From NCBI RefSeq assembly GCF_019703515.2, contig NC_059393.1, positions 16,922,501 through 16,986,500 on the forward strand: a stretch of DNA of 64,000 bases. The letters are read 5' to 3'. Every line of letters starts with the position of its first letter. The stretch's first letter is position 1. The stretch is from Myxocyprinus asiaticus. Its lineage: Eukaryota > Chordata > Actinopteri > Cypriniformes > Catostomidae. This document shows positions 24,861 through 35,660 of the stretch, one piece after another. The notes under the pieces are model-generated. The model ran no database searches. It was not told where the DNA came from and was given only the letters and a program-made list of their open reading frames with translations. Both the position numbers and the translations under genes were made by a program.

Positions 24861-24906
<46 letters not shown>
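24861..24906 (+). repeat. (TC)n microsatellite
   Basis: Nearly perfect TC repeat of about 23 units. Confidence 0.95.
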
Positions 24907-24910
<4 letters not shown>

Positions 24911-25758
24911 TTGAACTGAAGCTCACCCCTAACGTGTGCCTTCTGTGCAGACATAGGCCTCATATAATCACTCCACTAATGTTTTTTTATATATATATAT
25001 TTTCTCTCCCATATAAACTATATCCATCTGGTATCTGTATCTGTTGGTCGTGATCTTCAGATTATTTCCACTTTTGATCCAAAGCAGTTCTTTTTACCCT
25101 GTTTTATTCTTTTTAATCCACAAAACTGGTCTCAGGTCAGCAGCTTTTGACTTCTGGCTCTAAGCAAGGTATCCAAGCTGTAGTTAAAGACAACTGACTT
25201 CTTTCACTGCCTCTTAAAGTGATAGTTCATCCAAAAATGAAAATTCTGCCATCATTTACTCACCTCTCAGGTAATTCCAAGCCCGTTTGACTTTTTTTCT
25301 TCATTGAAACTCAAAAGGAGATGTATACATGCTGCTCTTTTCAACACAGTGAAAATGAAAGGGGGTGAATGCTGTTGAGCTCCAAAAAATGACTGAAAAA
25401 CATCATAAAAGTACCATGAAAGTGATTCATACAGCTTTGAATTCAAAGTCTTCTGAAGCCATACGATAGCTTTGTGTGAAGAACAGATTGAAAATTAAAC
25501 TCATTTGCACATACTTAATTAAACTTGCTGCTAATGAGGAACATGACAGTCAGTGGCGTCAAGCATCATTGATGACACTTTTATGGTGGGGTTTTTTCTA
25601 TTATTGGTGCTTGACAGCGTCCATTCCCATTCGTTTTGATTGTATAGGAAAAGACCAGCTTGGATATTCTACTTAAGTTGTCCTTTGGTGTTCTACAGAA
25701 GAAAATAATGACATGGGGGTGAGTAAATTGTCAGAATTTAAATGGTTGGGTGAACTAA

Positions 25759-26512
25759 GGGGCCATTCAAACAAATTCATTTTTCCCGTCCATCTGTGCA
25801 GTTTTTTTAATTGTTTTTCAATGTAAACACATGCTAGATAGACGTCTTTGACTGCTGCGCTGCATCTCGCTGTTCTTTCAGCATCACGTGCAGGAGTGGC
25901 ACGTTTTTAGACACATTGTCAGAATGTACTATAAAGAACGTCAACTTTTAAAAGCATGTCTTTAGACACCTGTGTTCTGTTGTATTTATTGCCCTGCATC
26001 TAGCTTTTTTGGGGGGGGGGGGGTTTTCCCCTTTTTCTCCCAATTTGGAATGCCCAATTCCCAATGCGCTCTAAGTCCTTGTGGTCGCATAGTGATTCGC
26101 CTCAGTCCGGGTGGCGGAGGACGAATCCCAGTTGCCTCCGCGTCTGAGACAGTCAACCCACGCATCTTATCATGTGGCTTGTTGAGCGCGTTGCCACGGA
26201 GACATAGCGCGTGTGGAGGCTTCATGCCATCCACCGCGGCAACCACGCTCAATTCACCATGCACCCCACCGAGAACAAACCACATTATAGCGACCACGAG
26301 GAGGTTACCCCATGTGACTCTACCCTCCCTAGCAACCGGACCAATTTGGTTGCTTAGGAGACCTGGCTGGAGTCACTCAGCACGCCCTGGGATTCAAACT
26401 AGCGAACTAGCGAACTCCAGGGGTGGTAGCCAGCGTATTTTACCACTGAGCTACCCAGGCCCCCGCATCTAGCTTTTTTAAACACAAGAACGCGTTCAGT
26501 CAGAAAGGCCCC
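25759..26512. mobile_element. TAA-flanked (PIF/Harbinger-like) MITE inserted in the TTAA MITE
   Basis: It starts GGGGCCATTCAAACAAATTC and ends GCGTTCAGTCAGAAAGGCCCC, an imperfect inverted repeat. TAA lies directly outside both ends (25756-25758 and 26513-26515). A 3-bp TAA duplication is characteristic of PIF/Harbinger elements. Related ends are seen at 33339 and 43178. The element itself carries a SINE at 26011-26464. Confidence 0.78.
26011..26464 (-). repeat. tRNA-derived SINE, copy 2, with 15-bp target duplication and poly-C tail
   Basis: Perfect 15-bp flanks GCATCTAGCTTTTTT lie at 25996-26010 and 26465-26479. On the minus strand the head starts GGGGGCCTGGGTAGCTCAGT near 26464 with A and B boxes. 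An 8-9-bp tandem duplication (AGCGAACTAGCGAACT, 26401-26416) sits between them. The body matches copies 1 and 3. On the element's own strand the 3' end is AAAA followed by 13 C (26011-26023), instead of the A-rich tails of the other copies. Confidence 0.93.
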
Positions 26513-28284
26513 TAACGCTTTAAATACTGACAAACATAGTCAAACACCATCTCATAAAAAACTGTGGGTAACTCTGGTCTTTCAAATAACGCTTGTGGTT
26601 TACACATATGTAAACACACACAAACTTCCACCTTTTCCCTGTCACCGCCTCTATTTCTCCTTTTGTTTCTCTTCGTTTCTTTCTTTCTCTCATCCCTGAT
26701 GCAGGAAAATATGACCAACTTTTTTCATGGCTTGTTTTTGCTGGTAAACCTTGACCCTTGTTCTCCATGCTACGTGCATTTTCACAAAAAAGGCTGCTGT
26801 CTTTCTGGGACGGGGCTGCCGTTGCACAATCCACAGTCTATTAGATAAGGCCAGAGGATATCCTCTCCTTTACAAACCCGAGAGAGAGAGGAGGTGAGAA
26901 GTCCATAACAGAGAGCGAAAGAAATTGGAAAAGAATGTGAGAGCGAAAAAGAGAGAGAGGCATTTAATCAGCACACAGTAAATACAGTAAAGCAATTTTT
27001 GGTGCGATAATGACATGTCAAGCAGTAATACTGTATGCTCTGTATAGTGCAGTGTGGCATGCTATAGTTCATCTAAAACTATTTTAAGCAACATTTTTTA
27101 GATTCTTCTAGTTTTATCATACAGTATATGTGCAATTTCATGACTTCATATTAATTGAGACACTATCTGAGTATTTATACTTACACAGAAATTCATTTGT
27201 CATACTGCAACACTAGAGTATTTAAAATCAAACATGAAATCAAAATAGACCCTATTTCCTTTATAATACTCATTCCTGGTTCTATTGTTTCATCAGTGCA
27301 CATTACTTTAAAGATAAAACAAGTTTGTATTTTCATTATCTGTCTTTAAAATGTTATAACTTGCACCGCAGTTATAACTTCCTGAAAGATGTTTTGTAGG
27401 TATACATGTATGTAGTATATATAATTCCCAGATTTACAAGTAAAATGTGTTGCAAATTCCATTTCATGGTGACTTTTGCGTGCAAAACGACACAAGAAAA
27501 ACCAAAAAGGTTTTTGAAAGAACTGGTTACCAGTCATAGCACCTAAAATCCCATGCACATTAAAAAATTCCAAGTTATTTGCCAACTAGCCAAATACAGT
27601 AAAACAGTTGTTTGCTGCCTCTCCTAAGGCCTGTATATACAGTCCATTGTAGATATGTATTGAAGTTTGAGTCGAGGCAATGTTCTTGTTGCTGTGCTGG
27701 AGGCTTGCTGAGGTCTCACTGCTGCTAAGAAAGTTGAACCCTGGCCCCTCCCTACGTGTATATATATGTGTGTGCAGAGCTACAGTGGACACAGCTGGGA
27801 GTGATTATCCATGTTGATATAGAAGCCCTGCCCCTTCCTTCGCCCCTGCCTCCCTATACGAGGCACTCATGGAAATGCCCTCAGTGAACTCCGGGTGCAT
27901 ATGCTCCCTATACTGGAATTCTAGTGATGAAGGCTCCTTCTCTCACCCTCTCGCTCTTTCTTCCTCCCATCGCTTTTTCTCAGTTCCATTGCGTCATTCC
28001 ATCGTTTTCCAAGTAATTGTTTGCCACACTTCTGCTCTGTGTTATTGTTGTTTCACAGTATGTACAGCTGTGTGGAAACTTATGTCCAAATTCCTGTATT
28101 TCCACAGTATGTACTGCATTTGATGACGAACCGTTAAGAAAGTACATTCTTTTGGTAGGCAGGTGTATAGTATACATATATTCCAGGGCATACTACATCA
28201 GGGAATGTTGGCATTGTTTTTTTTTATATGTGTGTTTCTGGACATATGACATACTAATAACAATCACGAAAACAGTTTACTTTG

Positions 28285-29360
28285 TCTTGTTAAACAAGTA
28301 CAGTATATCCACAGGGAACAACTTTCTTGGTACTTGCTGTGTTGTACTTGCACTTGAAAAGAGCTTTTCGACTTTTTCGTTTTTTAAGTTCAAAATCACG
28401 AACAAATCTACTCTGGTCTTGTTAAACAAGTACAATATATCTACAAAGGAACAACTTTCTTGGTACTTAGAAAACATTGGCGAACTGCGAGTCGGAAAGC
28501 TCTTTTCAAGTGTAATAGCACTTACACTTGAAAAGAGCTTTCTGACTTGCAGTTCACAAATGTTTTCTTTAAATGAATCGTGACATAAAAATCAACATTT
28601 CATCGATGTGAAAATCTTGGTACTTATAGGACTCACACTTGAAGAGAGCTTTCCGAGTTGCGGTTTGCCATCATTTTTTACGTTCAAAATAAAATATTTG
28701 GAATTGTAAAAATTCCGTAAAACATTTACTCTGGTCCTTTTAAACAAGTACAATATATCCTCAAGGAATAACTTTCTTGGAACTTTTAGCACTTACACTT
28801 GAAGAGAACTTTCCGACTCGCAGTTCGCCAACGTGTTCTTGAAATTAATCATGACATAAAAATTGACGTTTCATTGATATGAAAATTGAAAAAAATAAAA
28901 TAATTTTGCTCTTGTGTTGTTAAATAATTACAATATATCCACAAGGAACAACTTTCTTGGTACTAAAAGGACTCACACTTGAGGAGAGCTTTCTGAGTCA
29001 CGGTTTGCCGTAATTTTTTTAAGTTCAAAATAAAATTTTTGGTTTTGTTAAAATTGTGTTAAAAATTTACTCTGGTCCTTTTAAACAAGTACAATATATC
29101 CTCAAGGAACAACTATCTTGGTACTTTTAGTACTTACACTTGAAGAGAACTTTCTGACTAGCAGTTCGCCAACATTTCTTAGTTCAAAAAAGTGGGGGAA
29201 AAAATGTACTTTGGTTTTGTTAATTACAATATATCCACAAGGATATATCCACAAAATTTTAAGTTCAAAATTGAATTTTTGGTTTTGTTAAAATCACGTA
29301 AAAATGTACTCTGGCCCTTTTAAACAAATACAAAATATCCTCAAGGAACAACTGTTTTTC
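28285..29360 (+). repeat. satellite-like degenerate tandem array
   Basis: The anchor ACAAGTACAATATATCC and its variants occurs at about 28301, 28432, 28751, 28931, 29092, 29227 and 29331. It is usually followed by AAGGAACAACTTTCTTGGTA, CACTTACACTTGAAGAGA and GTTCAAAATAAAATTTTTGG modules. Spacing is uneven (104-320 bp), so modules have been lost, duplicated and in one case inverted. A 188-codon open frame over part of it is an artefact of the repeat. Confidence 0.85.
28470..28567. repeat. long hairpin (about 45-nt arms, 8-nt loop)
   Basis: The arms 28470-28514 and 28523-28567 are reverse complements with few mismatches, around the loop ATAGCACT. The inner 20 bp (AAGCTCTTTTCAAGTGTA region) is perfect. 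It arises from an inverted module inside the tandem array. Confidence 0.85.
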
Positions 29361-29396
29361 ATGTACTGTTTGATTAAAGCATATTCGGACATCCTA

Positions 29397-30149
29397 CACT
29401 GTAAAAAATGTCCGTAATTTTAACAGTAAAAGACTGTAAAAATGCTACAGTAAAAACATTTTTTTTTTAATTGGTTAACGAGTAGTTACCTTAAAATATA
29501 CGGTAAATGTTTTAATGTTTAAAAAGACAATACATGTAGTTTTATGGTAAAATGTTGTAAAAAAAAATTTTTTTTAGATGTAAAAAGTATGATTTTCCCG
29601 TATAATTAACTGTAAAAATGTATATTATGTTTAATAAGTACATGTACTTTTTACCGTAAATTATTGTTAAAATTACGGTATTTTTTATTTATTTTTCTTA
29701 TTTTCAGTATCACTTATCTACATTGGGGTGTTCTGTTTTATATTTAATGTAGTTTAGTTAATGTTTATTGTATAATTTTAATTTCACGTGTTATCCTTAT
29801 GGTGTTTAGTGTTTGTTTGAGTGACACTGTGCACTGTCTCTACATGTTTATTGGTCATTGCTCCAGGAAGAGCCTCTGTTGATGAACTTCATGTCATCAC
29901 GTGCCCTTCTGTAATTACGGTGATTACATTACAAAGTGAAAAGCAGATTTTCACAGTTTCGGAAGGTTAATATATCAGGTTTTTCATTTAATAATATAAA
30001 CGACAGTACTGCACCGTCAAAATATACAGGCATCAAAATTACTTCCCGTAAAGCCTGAAATGTGGTTACTGTATTTTTTACGGTGAATTTCTGGCAACCA
30101 CAGCTGCCAGTTTTTACCGTAAATTTAACAGGAATATTTTTTTACATTG
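29397..30149. mobile_element. CACTA-like non-autonomous DNA element (753 bp)
   Basis: The left end CACTGTAAAAAATGTCCGTA and the complement of the right end CAATGTAAAAAAATATTCCT are inverted copies, and ACGGTAA/TTACCGT motifs recur throughout. CACT(A/G) ends recall EnSpm/CACTA elements, but the target duplication is not clear and no transposase is present. Confidence 0.55.
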
Positions 30150-30363
30150 TACTTATTTGACGTACAGCTTTTTGCATACTATATAGTACAGAAGTACACA
30201 ATTTGAAAGTGGATTAGACTTTTTGCCTCTCTCACTTTCTGTTGTTTACCCTCACGATGTCTATCTCTCTCTGTCCTGTCGCTTTCTGTTGTTTCTGTAT
30301 GTCCGTATTACTCTCATCTTTGCAATCTAACTTGTTACCCCCTGTCTAATTCCCCCGGACAAA

Positions 30364-30369
<6 letters not shown>

Positions 30370-30404
<35 letters not shown>

Positions 30405-30436
30405 GCTCTCTCTCTCTGTCTCTCTCTATCTCACTC
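30370..30436 (+). repeat. imperfect (TC)n microsatellite
   Basis: CT/TC repeat of about 30 units with a few interruptions (CAC, CGC, GTC). Confidence 0.93.
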
Positions 30437-32002
30437 CTTCTGAATTTCAGGGGCATCTGTGCTGGAATGCTCTCTGGGTCTGCTGTCTTTTAGGTCATGT
30501 CAGCACTTTCTCTTGCAATGAGCCATAGATATTACCCCTCCCTCTGTCCCTCTCTCTCTCTCTTTCTGTGTTTTTATTATTTATTATTCTGCCCGTCCAC
30601 ATGCTATACGTCTTCTCATCCAGCCAGTCAAGACTAAACTCATTTCTATTGTTGGTTTTATAGCTCACCAGCCACCAAGCAGCAGAGGAAGCTGTTTAAT
30701 AGCTACATCACTTTTGCCCCATATTCATCTTGTCACTCGTCTTTTTAACAGTTTAAGTAATACATAATTTTTTTAACATTGCGGAAATGAGAATATCATA
30801 ATAATCATCTTTTTTCTTATTGCGTTAATGAGAATTGGGGGGGTAAAATGTGCATAACTGTCATGAAAATAATGTCACAATGTAAAAAAAAATCCTAAAA
30901 GCCCAAAAATGTTAAATATAATTTCTTATCTTTGTCTTTTGATTTTGGAGAAAAATCGGACCAGGGAATTTTCTTGACAGATCTCGCGAGAATCACCATG
31001 AAACACTGCAAAGGAGCTGTGTTTTATCGTAAAAAAGGGCATCATGTTTTGTAACTAATTACATAATGTGACTCCTGAACGTAAATTGAGTTTGATCCTT
31101 TGCTGATTTACTTTTGTTGATGTTGTTGTTGTCGTCATTATTCATGATGTAAAAACTCAGTAGTATTTTTCCATAAAAAACTGACAATTGTCTCTGTAAG
31201 AGATTTTTGTAAGATTTTTTAAGAGAGTTTTTAAAGCAATAAAAGTTAGCAACACTTAAAAAAAAATTTAGTTACACTTCTATAAAAAATAAAATAAAAT
31301 AAAGTCTAAAATCATAATATAAACTAATAAAAATTGACCTTGTATGCCATATCAGCAGTTGTTTACACAGATAGCAGATCATTATGGGATGTGTAGTCCG
31401 CACTGACTGCATGTTTAGACACTGTCTAATTTCAATTTAGAGCAGTTCGGTTGCTGTTAATTCAATCTGAAGCTGATCTGGGTTCCTTCAGCAGACAGAA
31501 GAGCAAAAGCACGCAGTATGTGTGACAGGTCCAGGGTCAGCAGTAGACAGCACGAAAGACACGGTAATTGTGGTCAAAGTTATGACTGCGGCACAAAATG
31601 TGTTCCACCTCCACCTGGTCCATCACGAATTATATACAAACACACAAACAAACACATGTAAAATCATATAATCATGCACTTTCTCTGGCTTCCTATGCTG
31701 ATTGAAAGCCCCTTATTTGTGAGTGTGTGTATGTGTGTCTCTGAGTGAGCCTCTGCCCCACTGTAATACTGCACACACTCAGGGGGACCAAATCCAGATG
31801 TGCACTACCCTCCGTGTCACTCTAAACATCCCCTATTCCCTTCCCTACGGAAGGGAATTGGGACTGTGCATGTGGAGTTGCTTGCCTGTTTTTAGTACAC
31901 TGACTTGAATGTTCTGTTTCCTCTGTATTTTCTTATGTTCACAAATAACAGTGAATTCAGTCCTATAACAGTCTCTCTCCTCTTTTTCATTTTGTCTCAT
32001 AG

Positions 32003-32077
32003 GACACCTCGGCTTCCAGGACAGTTTCGTCACATCAGGTGTCTTTACCGTCTCTGAGCTTGTGCGAGTCTCACAGA
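32003..32077 (+). CDS. nfia: nfia coding exon (75 nt), GHLGFQDSF block
   Basis: The acceptor AG is at 32001-32002 after a T-rich tract, and the donor GTAAG begins at 32078. The first two bases complete the Gly codon opened by the 22.2 kb exon. The peptide is [20 protein letters not shown] followed by RVSQ, then the first base of a Thr codon. It differs from human NFIA by only a couple of conservative changes (TVSELV where human has SVTELV). This block is shared by all four NFI paralogs and is among the most conserved parts outside the DNA-binding domain. Both borders are phase 1, so the exon is a frame-neutral cassette. The preceding intron is 9,695 bp and the following one 15,975 bp. Confidence 0.95.
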
Positions 32078-33128
32078 GTAAGATCTCATGTATTCCTCCA
32101 CTCTGGTCAAACACAAATACGATACCATAAGTCCATGCTATTCCATAATACCTCTCTCTATACTCATCTTTATCATGCTTTGGTTTATGTAGATTACCCA
32201 GATCGATATCTCCTAAGTCTATACTTCTTCATGCAGCATAACTAACTCCATTCAACTCTTTTTAATGTACCACCACATACTTAAGCACTCTTTATCATCT
32301 AAATCTTTCGATTAATGTCTACTACATCTCTTTAAACCCTTTGACTTTACATTAGAGTACTACTGTTTACTATTGTAAAATTCTATTCTTACTATTTACG
32401 GTTTAACTTTCAGTTTTTCACTTTGCATTAAAATTAAATGATTGACGTGCTATTTAATAATGTAATAATTGTAAGTTTTGTTCACCGTTACTCTTCATTG
32501 GCACCTCAAAGCTACAAACAAGGGTGTGTTTGATTCTCTCCTTCTCCTGCTTAGCTAGCCGCCTACAGGTGGGATCCATCTCAAGAAGAGGTTTTGTAAT
32601 AAGCCAAAAAATGTGTCTTACAGTAACCACAAGCAAGTTTAGTGGTGTCATGTAAGTACAGGGGCCACAACCTTCAGTTTGACTTTAGGAGAGAGTGTGT
32701 TTAGGGCAATGCTGTTCTCGTAGCACCGGTTCTTCCTATTGTGGGAAAGCTAGCATCGAATTGTAGCACTCTAGCTCAAGCTCCCTAAATTTGGCCCAAA
32801 GGCAGGATGAGGCTAGTGATAAACCGATGTGCAGGAGGGAACATCTCTGGTTCCTCACCACTGTTTTCAGAACAATGGGCTGAATCCACTATCCCTCCAC
32901 TCATTAGAAATCGAAACACCTGCAAAATGCAGCAGTCATCTGAAAGAGTGCTTCAGTGCAATGCGGTTGAACAGAACTTGGAATCCAAAGTACAAACTAA
33001 GTGTGTTTTAGGAAATGTCTCTTTTTTTACCTTATGTTTAACTTCATTAGTAAAATGAAACAAACTGAGAAATTTTGAGGGAACAATCACTCAGTCTCAA
33101 AACATTTCCTGATTGATTGAGTGATTAA

Positions 33129-33335
33129 GGCCACGTTCAAACTAATATGTTTTAGTCTGAAAACTCAGTTTTTAGTTTCCTCATGTCATCATTTCACAAA
33201 GTATGCGGTAATAGAAAGCGTTTCCAAACGTTTCCTTTTTGGCTGAGATAAACGCTGTTCCAGTATGGTTGAGAGGCTTAAACTTATCAAAACCATTGGG
33301 TTTTTAGCCAAAAACATATGATTGTGCACACGGCC
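33129..33335. mobile_element. TAA-flanked MITE, GGCCACGTTC family
   Basis: The left end GGCCACGTTCAAACTAATAT and the complement of the right end GGCCGTGTGCACAATCATAT are inverted copies. TAA flanks it at 33126-33128 and 33336-33338. Relics of the same family occur at 53145 and 53548. Confidence 0.72.
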
Positions 33336-33338
33336 TAA

Positions 33339-33571
33339 GGGGCCGTTCAGACCGAACACTTTCATGTCTAGTCTCGAGATGCACTTTTAAATGTTGCCCT
33401 TCTTTTTAAACCTGACACAGCATCTATAAAACGTGGCGCTCCTGGGTGAAATGCTGAACACAGCGAGACACTGTGCAATGGTCAAAGACGTCCATCTAAT
33501 CCATGTTTACATAGAAAAAATTGAAAAATAGTGCAGACAGATGCAAAAATGCGTTCAGTGTGAACAGCCCC
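33339..33571. mobile_element. TAA/TGA-flanked MITE, GGGGCCGTTC family
   Basis: The left end GGGGCCGTTCAGACCGAACA and the complement of the right end GGGGCTGTTCACACTGAACG are inverted copies. TAA precedes it (33336-33338) and TGA follows (33572-33574). Its left TAA is also the right flank of the preceding MITE. The body has ACACAGCATCTATAAAACG, similar to the element at 43178. Confidence 0.75.
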
Positions 33572-34840
33572 TGAGGCAAGGTGCAGAAGAAGGTAAGAAG
33601 ACTGTCCCGAGAAGATGGAGCATGAAGGAGGATGGGAGGGAGTTGCAAACGTGACCTTTAAAAATTGCAGATGTCCATGGTGGAGAGTGATAGAGCGCAG
33701 CACAATCCATACGTGCCTGTCGATACCCGCTAACAATAGACGATCCAAAGCGCCTGTCAGCACTCACTGGAGCCTTCTGATCAAAGGTGCATTGATCACA
33801 CTTCTTCGTGACCTAATCCCAGGCGAAGGAGAGAAGAGGAGAAAGAAAGGAAAGAAGGTGTCATGGGCCTGGGCAAAGAGCCCACCATGGTCTCACCTCC
33901 CAGTCAGCTTTCAAAAAGATTCATAGCCCCTGCCAATGCAAAGAAAGCGTCTGGAGAGAACAAACATTTGGGTGCCACCACATTCTGACACAACTCTGAT
34001 ATTAGCTCAGCCAGTACTGTGCAGCATCAGAAGTCCTGGCATATGATGGTAACAAGATTAAGGAATATGCATAATTGATCGAGCTCTGCAGAGAGATCGG
34101 CTTTTATCCTAACATCTGTGACACGCTGAGAAGAAAGGCAAATGCTGGGTGGCATATGCTGGATGTTCAATTCAAATCAAAGTGTTCTCTCTCTCTCTCT
34201 TGCTCCCCCTCTCTTTTTACCATCATTCTCTTTATTCTCCTCTGCTCTCCACAGTCCAGTGGCTCTTAGTCAGCAGGGGGGGGGGTTGCTCATGTTGGTC
34301 TAAAGGGCATATTTCTTTTGCATGGCCCACACATTGTAAATTCACAACTAATGTATTCATTTAAGGGTGAAGGCCAACATACCAAAAGGGAGAGGATGTT
34401 CATGTACTACAAGACGTTGAAATGATGATACACACTAATATGGTTCATTTACATATTTATGCTTGGTTGTCTGAGATGATAAAAATGAGAAATCTTTCAA
34501 AATGTAGTTTAAACATGTGTCAAGTTCATACAGATGTAATCTTTGTGTCCATGTTGGGTTCATACATTTTTGAAAACTATATACTGCACAATGACTTAAA
34601 AATCAAGTGGTCTAACCGTCTGGTTAAAGGTATTAAAATACATTCCGTGCACCTTGAATACATGAGTGTACACAAGTAAATTATATTTAAAAAGTAAATA
34701 TTTTTGAGTCACGTGACGCCATGCGAGGAGCGGACTTGTGAGCGGCGAGCTCTGCACACTTTGCTAGTTTTATTGCTGTTTGTGTCATAAACCGGTGAGA
34801 TTCGATATAGCCTGATTCTTAACTGTTCTAGGAAGACAGT

Positions 34841-35660
34841 ATGTCAAAGAATTCAGAATCCTCAGGCTCTGGAGATATTAAAAGACACTTACGTGCTCAA
34901 GCTGATTCCCCTCAGCAGCAGGCCGAAAGCCCCGGACTCAGTTCGGACGGTGAACTGAAAAAAAATGATGAATGTGTCGGAAATGCTGACGAAGGTCGTT
35001 GCAGACTTGGAGGATCTTGCTGTGATATGTTGATCGATCACTTCCATGGAGACGAAATTCTCTGAGATGGTTACAAGATTGTTGGACATTGGGAAACGGA
35101 TTGATTATCTGGAGTCATCGGAGAGGGAATTAGCTGCTAGCTCGCTAGCGACCAAGGCAGATTTGAAATGCGTCTGGGAAAAATTGGAGGATTTGGAGAA
35201 TCGTAATCAACGAAACAACGTCCGAATTGTTGGAATTCCTGAGCATGAGGAAGTCAGAGATATGGTAAAATTCCTAGACGGGCTCTTCCCGAGTCTGTTC
35301 GACATAACAGGCCATATGCTGGAAATTGAGGGAGCTCACAGAGTCCCGGCTCGAGGAGACAGGCCCAGATCAATTCTGGCCAAATTTCTGAGATCATCCG
35401 ATAAAGATCTTGTGTAACGTGAGGTGAGGAGTAAAGGAAAGCTTTCTTGGAAGAACTACAGCATTTTCTTGTTCCCAGACTTTGCGAATTCTACAAGAGA
35501 GAAACGTGAACGATTCAAGGAATGCAAGAAACTCTTACATCAACAGAAGGTCGCATTTGCTCTGATGTTTCCGGCCAAACTGAGAATAGATACTAAGGAT
35601 GGCCGTAGAGAATTTACATGCCCACTACAAGCATTGTCCTTCATAAAAACATTGGAGTGA
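34841..35660 (+). pseudogene. LINE ORF1 (RNA-binding chaperone protein), broken
   Basis: The start ATG at 34841 gives MSKNSESSGSGDIKRHLRAQ. An A8 run near 34955-34962 shifts the frame; the next frame reads MMNVSEMLTKVVADLEDLAV, a coiled-coil-like stretch. After another shift the frame opening at 35046 reads ITSMETKFSEMV and continues to KLEDLENRNQRNNVRIVGIP. That last motif marks the end of the coiled coil and the start of the RRM domain of L1-type ORF1 proteins. A TAA stop (35416-35418) interrupts the C-terminal domain, which continues in frame as REVRSKGKLSWKNYSIFLFP through FPAKLRIDTKDGRREF to LSFIKTLE and a natural stop at 35660. Trimeric ORF1p binds the LINE RNA in the normal element. 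At least two frameshifts and one stop inactivate this copy. Confidence 0.88.

Larger units (their letters stand above)
25214..26523. mobile_element. TTAA-flanked MITE, host of two nested insertions
   Basis: The left end TTAAAGTGATAGTTCATCCA is at 25214. The right end is split: TGGGTGAAC stops at 25755 and the sequence resumes after the inner element as TAACGCTTTAA at 26513-26523. Removing the inner element and one TAA gives GAACTAACGCTTTAA, which matches the family end GAACTATCCCTTTAA at 11 or 12 of 15 positions. The family is the same as at 11944. Confidence 0.78.
22308..32002 (+). other. nfia intron (9,695 bp)
   Basis: The intron runs from GTGAGT at 22308 to AG at 32001-32002. It contains a diverged direct duplication (22560-22865), a SINE (23.2 kb), an nfia-intron repeat fragment (24.16-24.25 kb), a TC tract (24.86 kb), a triple nested transposon (25.2-26.5 kb), a tandem array (28.28-29.36 kb), a CACTA-like element (29.4-30.15 kb) and TC-rich tracts (30.37-30.44 kb). 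I see nothing specific in 22900-23160, 23590-24150, 24910-25210, 26530-28270 or 30440-32000 beyond AT-rich single-copy sequence and short purine- or pyrimidine-rich runs. Confidence 0.85.

Noticed and set aside
25972..26472. 166-codon open frame on the + strand and matching minus-strand frame
   Set aside because: It lies over the SINE and its poly-G/C tail. The same translated pattern appears in all three SINE copies on either strand, so it is a shadow of the repeat.
28017..28583. 188-codon open frame
   Set aside because: It crosses into the tandem array and repeats the same peptide units. No domain or splice context is present.
28285..29360. CRISPR-like spaced repeats
   Set aside because: Repeats are degenerate, spacing is uneven, and the window is vertebrate nuclear DNA.
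35046..35417. Coiled-coil protein of 123 residues as a host gene
   Set aside because: The LEDLENRNQRNNVRIVGIPE motif and the following ORF2 show it is LINE ORF1.
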